Positions 21,332 through 29,858 of a stretch of DNA of 64,000 nucleotides are shown piece by piece (positions within the stretch are counted from its first letter, which is position 1; the number at the start of each line of letters is the position of its first letter). The notes beneath the pieces are model-generated. The model was not told the origin of the DNA. It saw only the letters and a list, made by a program, of their open reading frames with translations, and searched no databases. The translations under genes were made by a program, and so were the position numbers. This DNA comes from Symsagittifera roscoffensis. Lineage: Eukaryota > Xenacoelomorpha > Acoela > Convolutidae. The stretch is from positions 41,875,338 through 41,939,337 of the forward strand of contig NC_087066.1 in assembly GCF_963678635.1 (NCBI RefSeq), read 5' to 3'.

Positions 21332-21789
21332 TTATGCGATCGATTTCCCTTTGCTTTCTTCACCGGCGTCATAAACGTCCGGCATATTCGTTCGCGAGTC
21401 TTGGACGATAAATGTCGCATAGGAACCTCGTCAGATAGGATCATCCGGGCTTCAATACATTTAATGCACTCGAAACAGACATTTCGACAGACATCACGGA
21501 GGTCTCCCTCTATGAAATACTGCGATCGCGCTTCTTGGTGTAGATCGTTAGAGTTCCCCCGATGACTTAAGGTTGACCTATGTAAATTACGTAACACGGG
21601 GGTGACGTTAAGCTTGTGGAGAACGATTTTCCCATCTCGGCGTAGGTATCCATCCACGAGGGAATACTTCTTCGCTCTAAGGCAGAAGGCGGTTCTTTTG
21701 TTTCGGGCAAGGCCGGGGGGTATTTTCCGTCGTTCTTTCGGGGTAGCGTGGAGATATTGGGATATTTGGGTATATAATTCAAAATCCAT
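21142..21789 (-). CDS. LTR antisense ORF 1 (5' LTR copy), integrase-type HHCC zinc-finger protein
   Basis: The ORF begins at ATG 21789. Residues about 45-110 read like the N-terminal zinc-binding domain of retroviral-type integrases: DGYLRRDGKIVLH, then LHRSTLSH (His69, His75), an ARSQYFIEGDLRDV segment, and CFECIKC (Cys104, Cys107). No DDE catalytic core follows. Instead the reading moves to the -1 frame, which carries the OTU-like domain. The last 60 residues of this frame overlap that frame and are probably not the true C-terminus. It lies antisense within the LTR, and the candidate promoter would be in the 2 kb right of 21789. Confidence 0.7.
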   Translation of the reverse strand: MDFELYTQISQYLHATPKERRKIPPGLARNKRTAFCLRAKKYSLVDGYLRRDGKIVLHKLNVTPVLRNLHRSTLSHRGNSNDLHQEARSQYFIEGDLRDVCRNVCFECIKCIEARMILSDEVPMRHLSSKTRERICRTFMTPVKKAKGNRSHKPRVPVFVAGKNLSPPKTAIVPTSTRTNPLRSKALALFLLVYWIAYITLLPGEKYSRTACNGP

Positions 21790-22231
21790 GATAAAGATGA
21801 TAAATCGAATAATATGTAATAAGATGAAGAAACCGTTTAGAACGCTACCGAATGACTGATTGGTAAATAATGAAATAGTTAAGTTAAGATTGAATTAAAC
21901 TCGTGTTTAATTAAGCTCGTGGGATTAATCCCCCTCTTTAGTGAAAATAGTGAATGCAATAGCTCCCGCCAACCCCCCCCCCCCCCAACTCGGGAACTAT
22001 AAGGGCGAACTTTATGAAATTTAATGGAGTGATACTAGAGATGATTTGACCCGGGCATGCAAAGCGCCGGACCCGCTTGACCCCCTGGGGGCCGAGTGAT
22101 AACGGTTCCCGGAAGTGCAAATGGCCCCACCGGAAACCCTTAACTAATGATCCGATTGAGCTCATTTTTAAATATGTGGTAGCCCTGGATGAGGGAAGCT
22201 TAAGTTTGGAATTCCAGATCTCCAAGGTCAC

Positions 22232-24102
22232 CCCGGCCCGATTTATGCCCTAAACAAACAAACCCCCACATGACTCCCGGAGGCTACTTCTCGACCCCCA
22301 ATGACCCTAGGGAGCTGAAACTTGGAGGAATGGTAGATAGTGACATGGTCTATCGTATATTAGGATGATGACCCTACTGGGTGACAATGGCACGGGCTAT
22401 TAGCACTTGGGAATATCACCCCTTTTAGGTGTTAATGGGCTATTTGCGAAAAATAATGCGCGAGGGCATATCGATTTCATGGCTTATATGTGTAGTATAA
22501 CCCACCCCGGTAAAAAGGACCCCTATAGGTCTCAGCTCCCGGTTGACCTTTCTGGTGCTAATTGACCTTTCCCGGGAAAAGTGATAATGAACCTTAAAAG
22601 TGGGATAACTTGAGAAGTATTTGTCGGATATGGATGAAACTTGGTAGGTACGACCCCATGTGACCTCGAACCGATTATGGGAGACTTGACCCCGGGTGAC
22701 CCCGGGTTGACCTTTACTTGACCTTTTGGAATTTTAGCCCCGAAACCCCTAAAATTAGCACCGGAAAGTAGCCCAAATCATATGTCTCGTAATCAGGGGA
22801 GTTAATAGAGATATGTAATTGATATTGGGTGACAATTTGCGTGCATAGGAAATTAGTTAGGCATTTCCTGGAATTCGATGGAATATCTTGGCTTAATGTA
22901 TAGTGGTATATTGTTGGATTTAATACGAGTTAGTTAAATAAACATTGGGTTAAATTTTGACTTGGCGAATGAACTATTAATAGAAATGCGTCAATGGCAC
23001 AGAAAAGTAGTCACATATTAATTTGGCAATATGACAGAGGGAATAGGGAATTAATTAACATAAATATTAGAAATGTACTGGATATTCCATTGGCTTCTGG
23101 GAGATGTGTTTTTTGGCTCAATTGGACACTAGTTGGGGAAATGGCTTAACCTGAAGGTCGATTAGGTTGAAATTTGAATAGGTTATGCATGGGAATTTTT
23201 GGATTATGATAATTAGGAAATTAAGTCCTTTGTGAATTTACCCTAAGTGTGGGAGACGGGAAAAGTTACGGGAACGTTAAATAAAGTCCTTGGTAATTTT
23301 GATATGTAAATATAGCTTGGATTGAGTTGAAGTTGCATTTGCTATTTGTTTTGCATAGCTTTGATTGGCATTTGGAACCTGGCATTTAAATTAATGTGAT
23401 CATGCCGAGTTTATGAACTGGAACGTTGCGTAGGAGGCATAAAGGTAAATGCTAAGACTTATAAGGGGATGGCATCTCTAACTAAAACTAAGGGTAAATA
23501 GACTTAAGGTACGAACGTTCCGGTCGACCTTTGCGACAAAAACAGAACAAAAATTAGGAGAGACTAATCAAGTTGGTTAGAAAAAGTTACGAAAAACCTT
23601 AAAGGAACAACTTCGCGAAAGTTGTTAATTTATCGGGTAGGGTAATTTTTCTAAGTACTTTCAAGAAGAAAGTGAAACTCAGAGAGGCACCTCTGGAAGT
23701 TGATATTAGTGAAGTGCTGATAACTGTTAGAGGCAGTTAGTTAATTAATAATAATCGCAAACCCTTCTCCTTAATTGAACGAATAATTTTTATCTGGGCC
23801 AATTATAGGCCATTCTGTAGTTGGATTATATTTATCTCTTAATTCATTCTTATTATCGAAAAGTGTTGTTGCGAGCGATTATCGATTGACGAGAGAGGTA
23901 CAGCCGGAAGAGCACCACAAAAGGGGGCGAGCAACATAATACGATACAGACCGGCTATCCACCAAATTAACCCTTTTGGGATTGTGAACAGCACTGGTAC
24001 TTGGTTGCCCCACCGACCCAGTGTAAAAGGGAAACATATAGCGGCGACACGAAGTAGAGTGAAAGGTCGGCCTAGAGATATTGTGAATTCCACACGTTTA
24101 CA
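22232..24102. other. Right half of 5' LTR, non-coding
   Basis: No open frame with support. The region is upstream of the antisense genes and would contain sense U3/R/U5 signals. A cluster of TGACC(T) words occurs at 22540-22735, and AATAAA at about 23279 in sense. The antisense frame 21938-22231 runs through the variable C-run and is considered spurious. Confidence 0.5.
22540..22735. promoter_or_regulatory. Cluster of TGACC(T) half-site-like words in the LTR
   Basis: TGACC occurs at about 22544, 22563, 22661, 22687, 22697, 22707 and 22718, five times as TGACCT. The tract CCCCGGGTGACCCCGGGTTG at 22689-22708 is near-palindromic. TGACCT is the complement of the nuclear-receptor half-site AGGTCA, so hormone-receptor binding is a possible but untested explanation. 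The same cluster is in the 3' LTR at 35200-35395. Confidence 0.35.
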
Positions 24103-24103
24103 G

Positions 24104-24122
24104 TGGCGCTCCTGGGTGGGCT
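24104..24122 (+). promoter_or_regulatory. Primer-binding site candidate
   Basis: TGGCGCTCCTGGGTGGGCT starts one base after the CA of the 5' LTR. Its complement ends in GCGCCA and fits tRNA 3' architecture: a CCA tail, discriminator G, a seven-base acceptor strand and a CCACC T-stem strand preceded by GAGC. The priming tRNA species was not identified. Confidence 0.65.
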
Positions 24123-24200
24123 CTATTCTGGATTGTAGTTGCCAAGAAGATTTGTGTGCGATTCTGACGATAACGAACGAACGAGTGACAAACGACAGCC

Positions 24201-25301
24201 ATGAATGACGAAGAAAGACAGCTCATGGCGGAGGCTGCAGTGGCAGCAGCGAACGCCCTCGACCGGCAACAGGGTGTGTTTGGATTCGGAACTATAAGAC
24301 CGGATCGGTTTCCTTCCACTAGTTATCAGAACTGGGCGGACTGGAGGAAACATTTCGCGTGGGTTGCGGACGCGAATCGATGGGACGACGAACAAGCGAG
24401 GATGGTCCTACCCACTTGCCTGACGGGCTGGGCACTGGATGAATTCACCAGTATGCCGGCGCATTTCCGAGAAGAGGTTGAGGGTTTCGACGAGCCAACC
24501 CTGGGTCGAATGCTGGGAGAACTCGACCATCGAATGATGCCTTTCCAAACTCAGGCGGGAGCACGAGCTGAGTTCAAGAACTTGATGCAAGGTGAAAAAG
24601 AAGGGCTTAGGGAATTTTCACGACGAGTTCGGTCCTTGGGCGATGTAGCGAACGCAAACATTGCCGCTCCGGCAAGAGACGATATGAACCGCGAGCAATT
24701 TATTGACGGATTGTTCGATGTGGATTTGCAAGATCTATTGTTGCGAGAGGACTTGGGAACCTTGGCGCAGGCAATAGCCCGAGCTCAGGCGTTGGAACTC
24801 GTGAACAAGTCATCCAGGGCCAGGAATCGGAGGAAACTTCACTTGGCGAGGGTGGCGGAGACTGTTCCAGAGCAAGGAGCCAATAGCAGCCGTGGTGGAA
24901 ATGGGTCTAATGGCCGTGACACCCAGGCAGGGGGGAACCAGGGACGGTCAGCACCCACTGCGGACCCCAGAATCGACCAACTGGTGAGTGTACAGAGCGA
25001 CCTCCTGACCCAGATGCAGAACATGACCGCAATGATGGGTAGGTTCGTTAACTCTATTATCCCCGCTCCCCACCCAGAGAACCTACCCCGACCGGAGGCC
25101 CAACAGCAACCCAGACAGTTGTTCAACCCCTATCCCGGAGAAAATCGCCCAAGCTTTCAAAACAATGGCGGCGGCCGTTATGGGATGAAAAGCCAGATAC
25201 CCCGGGGAAATTGTTTCTCTTGCGGCCAACCCGGACATTTTGCGAAGGAATGCCCCCAGAAAAAGTCGGATCATTTAAACTACCAGGGGCCGGGACTGTA
25301 A
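24201..25301 (+). CDS. gag: Gag polyprotein of the LTR retrotransposon
   Basis: A 366-residue frame from an ATG 98 bp after the LTR. Residues about 25-200 have the Trp-rich helical capsid-like pattern of gypsy Gag (NWADWRKHFAWV, then GWALDEF and ARAEFKNLMQG). A Gly/Asn/Gln-rich basic linker follows. A single zinc knuckle C338-x2-C341-x4-H346-x4-C351 (CFSCGQPGHFAKEC) binds RNA near the C-terminus. It would form the particle core in the cytoplasm. The stop at 25299 lies inside the loop of a stem that follows a -1 slippery site, through which pol is expressed. Confidence 0.93.
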   Translation: MNDEERQLMAEAAVAAANALDRQQGVFGFGTIRPDRFPSTSYQNWADWRKHFAWVADANRWDDEQARMVLPTCLTGWALDEFTSMPAHFREEVEGFDEPTLGRMLGELDHRMMPFQTQAGARAEFKNLMQGEKEGLREFSRRVRSLGDVANANIAAPARDDMNREQFIDGLFDVDLQDLLLREDLGTLAQAIARAQALELVNKSSRARNRRKLHLARVAETVPEQGANSSRGGNGSNGRDTQAGGNQGRSAPTADPRIDQLVSVQSDLLTQMQNMTAMMGRFVNSIIPAPHPENLPRPEAQQQPRQLFNPYPGENRPSFQNNGGGRYGMKSQIPRGNCFSCGQPGHFAKECPQKKSDHLNYQGPGL

Positions 25302-25330
25302 ATATGCACCAGGGAGGTTTCGTCCCGGCC
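25274..25330 (+). promoter_or_regulatory. -1 ribosomal frameshift signal between gag and pol
   Basis: The heptamer TTTAAAC (25274-25280) sits in the gag frame exactly as T TTA AAC, the canonical X XXY YYZ slippery form. Seven bases later GGCCGGGAC (25288-25296) is perfectly complementary to GTCCCGGCC (25322-25330), giving a 9-bp GC-rich stem with a 25-nt loop that contains the gag stop. Pol is open in the -1 frame from here. Slippery heptamer, spacer and stem all match the known architecture for -1 frameshifting. Confidence 0.85.
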
Positions 25331-28300
25331 GAATTTAAGAAGCAACAAGTCATCAATTCTCCCCCTTTTTCCCTCCCCACCCCCCAATCCAATCCCAAAC
25401 CCCAGAGTACCCCTCAGATCACGAAGCGAACCGACGGACCGAATGGAATAGAACAAGTTCAGTCGTTATTCCACGTAACGACTTCTACAGAGCCCGAAGA
25501 AGCGAAACAGACTTCGAGCATCCAGTGCCAGACGGAGATGTCATTAGAGTTTGTGAGTGTATGCCAAGTCCCAGAAGCACCCTTTGGGTTGATTGCAGAG
25601 GCACAGCTGGGAGGCAAGCCAGTGAGAGTCCTAGTGGATACAGGGGCTACGATCAACCTTATTCGGAGTGAAGTCTACCGAAGTCTTGCGAACGCCCCTA
25701 CCCTAAAGTCATACAAAGGGACCTTGGAATCGGCTGATGGACGTCAGGTGGGAGTAGAAGGATGGGTAACGACGAATCTGAAGCTGGGCTCTATCGATGA
25801 CGAGATAGAAGCCCTAGTCGTGCCCGAGTTGAAAGCGGACATGATCGTCGGCCTTCGATCATTGAAAGAGCATGAATGTTCACTGGACTTCCAATGCGAC
25901 AACCTGTGGACCGGAACGCAGGAGGGGTCCATAGTCCCTCTGCACTATGAGACTCTGAAGGTGACGAAGCATTTCACAGGCCCAGTCACCGTGACCAGTG
26001 AAGCTCCGGTTGCAGTTTCGCCACTCAACCCCTCAGCAACGGATTTGACCACTCCTGAGGTGGGATGGGAACCTCCCTACGGACCGGGTGATACAGTGGA
26101 AGATGGAGCTCCGGCCCACGATGATCACGAAGTTCAGATCATCATGGAAAGTGGTCCGACAGAATTTCAAGATCAAGCCCAACGACATTTGGATGAGGAT
26201 GTCGAAAAGATCCTCGAACTATCAGCCCCGGAGGTGTCAGAAACGGAAAGGACACGATTGAAGAAGTTAGTCATAGAGTTTAGAGACGTGTTCGCCCTGA
26301 CAGATGCGGAACTGGGGCAGACTAACCTAGTAACCCACACGATTGATACGGGCGACACGAGTCCGATCAAGATTCCTCCACACCGAACTTCCCCTGCCAA
26401 GTTGCCTATCATTCGAGAAGAGGTCCAGAGCATGCTGAAGAGGGGTGTGATTCAACCCTCTAAAAGTCCCTACAGTGCCCCAATCGTCCTGCAGACGAAG
26501 AAGGACGGCAGTTGGCGATTTTGTGTGGATTACCGGAAGCTGAACGATGTGACCGTCAAAGACGCCTTCCCGATCCCGAAGATACACCAGACCTTTGATG
26601 CACTTAATGGTCAGAAGTATTTCTCCTCCTTGGATCTGGCAAGTGGCTATTGGCAGGTGCCAGTAGCGGAAGAGGATCGACACAAGACAGCTTTCGTGAC
26701 TCCCGATGGGGGGTTTTACGAGTATGTCATGATGCCGTTCGGACTATCCAATGCTCCTGCGACCTTTCAGCGGTTGATGAACGAGCTGTTCAGGGAACAC
26801 CTATGGAAGTGGGCGCTAGTCTTCCTGGACGACGTATTGGTTTACAGCCGGACGGAGGACGCCCACTTCCTGCACCTGAAGTTTACGTTTCAGTTATTGA
26901 GAGCAGCGAACTTGAAACTGAAACCAAAGAAGTGCAGATTGGTCCAAAAGGAAGTCATCTACTTGAGCCACATCATCGGGAGTGAGGGAATTCAAGTGGA
27001 CCCCAAGAAGGTGGAGGTGGTTTCCAACTGGCCGGTACCGACTACAGTGAAGGGTGTGAGATCCTTCTTAGGATTTTGCAATTATTATCGGCGATTTGTA
27101 AAGGACTTTGCGGGGATAGCAAGCCCGTTGTCATCATTGACTAAGAAGAAAGTGCCTTTTGTGTGGACCGACCAGTGTCAGGCGGCCTTCGAGCGATTAC
27201 GACGGGAGCTCATCACGGCCCCGGTCTTAGAATTTCCAGACTATACGGGGAGTTTTATTGTGGACACAGACGCGAGCAACACGAGCTTGGGAGCGGTGTT
27301 GTCCAACGTCATTGACGGCGACGAGAGACCTCTTGTGTTCGCGAGCCGAGTTCTCTCGAAGACCGAGACGAATTATTCTACGACAAAACGAGAAGCGTTG
27401 GCGGTAGTCCAGGCAGTGAAGTGGTTCAAGTCTTATATCTGGGGAGTGAAGTTCGTTCTCCGCACGGACCACTCGAGCCTCCAGTGGCTGTTCAAACAGA
27501 AAGACCCCGACGGAATGACGTTCAGGATGCAACAACAACTGCAAGAATTCGATTTTCAAGTCGTTCACCGGGCTGGAAATAAACATGGAAACGCTGACGG
27601 TTTGTCCCGAATGCTGGAGCAGGGACCGGACTGGCTACCAGGCGAACGAGAAGAAGCTTTCGGCCCGTGCCCCGAGCTCGTATCCCTCGAAGAAGCATTA
27701 CGAAGAGTTAAAGCTCCGGAGGTGGAGACAGTGGCAACCCTAAACGAGGAAGGGACAGACACCAATGAAGAGGCCATGACTTGGGAACGAACTCCTTCAG
27801 AAATTTCGAGATTGCAAAAGGAAGACGACGCCATCTCACAGGTGTTCTACTGGGTGGAACTGGAGGGTGACAAGTGCGACATGCCTTCGCTAGGAACGAA
27901 CCTTATTCCGAAGGAACAGGCGATACAGTACGGACCGGAAGCCTTAGCGTACTGGTCGAGATGGAATGAACTGAGTATCAGGGACGAGATACTCTATAAA
28001 AAGTGGTTCCCGAAAGACGATTTGCACCCGATATTGCAGACTGTGGTCCCAGCGTCAGGGAGAAAGGAAATTCTTGTGCAACTGCACTCATCCCAGATTA
28101 GTGGAGGACATTTTGCGGTCGAGAAAACCCTCTCCCGAATTCGTCAGCGGTTTTGGTGGCCAACCATGAGGACCGATGTGGAGAAGAAAATTCAATGGTG
28201 TCTCACTTGCGCCGCCAGAAGCACAGGAGGGAAGAAGAGGGTTGCGGGACTCGTTCCTTTCAAAGTAGGAATTAGATTCAGCACGGTGGCGGCTGACATT

Positions 28301-29557
28301 CTAGGACCCGTGACGACGGCAGCCAAATCCCGAGCGAAGCACATATTGGTGATGACGGATTTATTTACGAAATTCGCGGTAGCGGTTCCCCTCGTATCTA
28401 CGGACTCAGCGGAGGTGGCCAGGGAGATAGTGGAGAACTGGGTGCTGAAATTTGGAGCCCCGAATGTTCTGCACACAGATCAAGGGAAGAACTTCGGGAG
28501 CAACCTGATCCTTGAGATGTGCCGGTTGCTGGGAATTGATAAGTCGAGAACTTCCCCCTATCACCCACAAGGAAACGGACAGGTGGAACGGCACAATCGA
28601 GTAATCGCGGATATTATCTCGAAGTATTGTGCGGACAATCCAAAGACGTGGGATACAGTGCTGCCCTATTTGAATTTTGTGTATAATACGACGATACACA
28701 GGACGACTGGTGCGACGCCCTTCAATTTGGTACACGGGCAGGAATGTCAATACCCGATTGACTTGTTCTACCCGAAACCACATGACGAGATCCCGACTCA
28801 GGATGGTTTTGTTGAATGGCTCGACGAACAATTTCGGGACGCCCACAGCAGCGCCCGGGAGTTACTGGGAACGAACCAGCGCCGCCAGAAAGACCAGTAT
28901 CGGAAGAGAGTGCACGGGGACCCCTACGCGACTGGAGATAAGGTCTGGGTTTGGGCAAAGGAGAAAATCAAGTCGAAGAAGTTCTTTTTGCCTTGGGAGG
29001 GACCTTACGTGATTTTAGCGAAAATTTCGGAGGTGAATTACAAAGTTGCTAAGATGTCCAACCTTACGAAGGTCCGATATCTGCACTTTAATTTGCTGAA
29101 ACCATACGTCGAGGAGATCTTGCCAGCCGACGAAGAAACCCCGAGCAAACGACCGACGCCGTCTCGATCTGTGGGATTCTTTGACGACCCTGGAATTACG
29201 GACGACAAAGTGGAAATGGCTATCGGAGAGCCTAGTGATTCAAGACCAGTGAGGTTGCCCACTCTCCAGTTACCCCCACGAGGTCGAATGGATGATGAAG
29301 CCCGGCTCGATCCTGTTCCTGAGAAAAGGGAACCCCCTGCTGAAACTGAGGCGGTGGAGACATACGATGCCGTGGAACTGGAAGCTAGGAGAGAAGAGGA
29401 ACCTGTGCCAGCGTGTGACCCGGTGGGCGCTGACCCTCCCGAACCCGAAGAGACGAGGGAGACCAATGCCGAGCACAATGCGGGGACTCCCGAGCGAGCA
29501 GCACGGAGACGAAGACCCCCTGTCCGCTTTGGGATTGACGAATTTGAGCTGAGATAA
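25280..29557 (+). CDS. pol: Pol polyprotein (protease, RT, RNase H, integrase)
   Basis: About 1425 residues in the -1 frame after the slippery site. The frame is open somewhat further upstream, but only non-ATG starts lie there. In order: aspartic protease with LVDTGATINLI (near 25630); RT with FCVDYRKLN, SSLDLASGYWQ and the catalytic FLDD (near 26825); RNase H with FIVDTDASN and the late LRTDHSSL; and integrase with an HHCC finger (GGHFAVEKT, then CLTCAAR), the D,D35E core (ADILGP near 28290, HTDQGKNF near 28475, GQVERHN near 28575) and a GPY/F-like module (LPWEGPYVI). A long acidic, proline-rich tail ends the protein. RT before integrase places it in Ty3/gypsy (Metaviridae). All catalytic residues I checked are present. 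Confidence 0.95.
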   Translation, partial: LPGAGTVNMHQGGFVPAEFKKQQVINSPPFSLPTPQSNPKPQSTPQITKRTDGPNGIEQVQSLFHVTTSTEPEEAKQTSSIQCQTEMSLEFVSVCQVPEAPFGLIAEAQLGGKPVRVLVDTGATINLIRSEVYRSLANAPTLKSYKGTLESADGRQVGVEGWVTTNLKLGSIDDEIEALVVPELKADMIVGLRSLKEHECSLDFQCDNLWTGTQEGSIVPLHYETLKVTKHFTGPVTVTSEAPVAVSPLNPSATDLTTPEVGWEPPYGPGDTVEDGAPAHDDHEVQIIMESGPTEFQDQAQRHLDEDVEKILELSAPEVSETERTRLKKLVIEFRDVFALTDAELGQTNLVTHTIDTGDTSPIKIPPHRTSPAKLPIIREEVQSMLKRGVIQPSKSPYSAPIVLQTKKDGSWRFCVDYRKLNDVTVKDAFPIPKIHQTFDALNGQKYFSSLDLASGYWQVPVAEEDRHKTAFVTPDGGFYEYVMMPFGLSNAPATFQRLMNELFREHLWKWALVFLDDVLVYSRTEDAHFLHLKFTFQLLRAANLKLKPKKCRLVQKEVIYLSHIIGSEGIQVDPKKVEVVSNWPVPTTVKGVRSFLGFCNYYRRFVKDFAGIASPLSSLTKKKVPFVWTDQCQAAFERLRRELITAPVLEFPDYTGSFIVDTDASNTSLGAVLSNVIDGDERPLVFASRVLSKTETNYSTTKREALAVVQAVKWFKSYIWGVKFVLRTDHSSLQWLFKQKDPDGMTFRMQQQLQEFDFQVVHRAGNKHGNADGLSRMLEQGPDWLPGEREEAFGPCPELVSLEEALRRVKAPEVETVATLNEEGTDTNEEAMTWERTPSEISRLQKEDDAISQVFYWVELEGDKCDMPSLGTNLIPKEQAIQYGPEALAYWSRWNELSIRDEILYKKWFPKDDLHPILQTVVPASGRKEILVQLHSSQISGGHFAVEKTLSRIRQRFWWPTMRTDVEKKIQWCLTCAARSTGGKKRVAGLVPFKVGIRFSTVAADILGPVTTAAKSRAKHILVMTDLFTKFAVAVPLVSTDSAEVAREIVENWVLKFGAPNVLHTDQGKNFGSNLILEMCRLLGIDKSRTSPYHPQGNGQVERHNRVIADIISKYCADNPKTWDTVLPYLNFVYNTTIHRTTGATPFNLVHGQECQYPIDLFYPKPHDEIPTQDGFVEWLDEQFRDAHSSARELLGTNQRRQKDQYRKRVHGDPYATGDKVWVWAKEKIKSKKFFLPWEGPYVILAKISEVNYKVAKMSNLTKVRYLHFNLLKPYVEEILPADEETPSKRPTPSRSVGFFDDPGITDDKVEMAIGEPSDSRPVRLPTLQLPPRGRMDDEARLDPVPEKREPPAETEAVETYDAVELEARREEEPVPACDPVGADPPEPEETRETNAEHNAGTPERAARRRRPPVRFGIDEFELR

Positions 29558-29858
29558 CTCCAACCCTATCTTGACTAATCCCACTTTTAGTTATATTCTT
29601 TTAAACCCCCCCCTTTAGATAGTTGTTAAAGAAGATGGGACAAAGCTCGTAGTGTAAAATTTGGATTTGAAAAGAAAAAAAAAAGCTAATATTGATATTA
29701 TGGATAGCAATACTAATCGATGAGAGACGGAAATGAAAGGGTATATCAAAATGCAATAGAGTTCGTGATTTGGGGAGGAATAGGACCCTTAAGACTTTAC
29801 ACTCCCTAGTTTTGTCCTTTACGGTAGTGTTGTTTAGATTGTAAATTGTAATGTATAT
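29558..29858 (+). other. Spacer between pol and env with candidate splice acceptor
   Basis: Non-coding spacer with a poly-A run near 29671. The sequence TGTTTAG at 29831-29837 ends in AG immediately before the point where the env frame becomes open, so it could be the acceptor for a spliced env message. The matching donor upstream was not identified. Confidence 0.4.

Larger units (their letters stand above)
19979..24102 (+). repeat. 5' LTR (4124 bp)
   Basis: It starts TGTAGAATATG and ends ACACGTTTACA. The left 1.8 kb holds antisense open frames (separate entries). The right 2.2 kb appears non-coding. It contains a C14 run near 21973, a cluster of TGACC words at 22540-22735, and a sense AATAAA at about 23279 that could be the polyadenylation signal ending the R region. 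LTRs of this family are usually a few hundred bases to about 2 kb, so 4.1 kb is exceptional. Confidence 0.95.

Noticed and set aside
21938-22231. Antisense frame upstream of the HHCC ORF (also at 34584-34892)
   Set aside because: It passes through the variable C-run, and its end differs between the two LTRs because the run length differs, so it is not conserved coding sequence.
25211-25279. Independent start of pol before the slippery site
   Set aside because: The frame is open there, but only a TTG is available and the region is gag zinc-knuckle coding. The frameshift explains pol expression better.
28406-29584. Several antisense frames of 90-146 residues over pol
   Set aside because: They mirror the codon bias of pol on the opposite strand, show no domain and lack start context. 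Only the antisense frames in the LTR have domain support.
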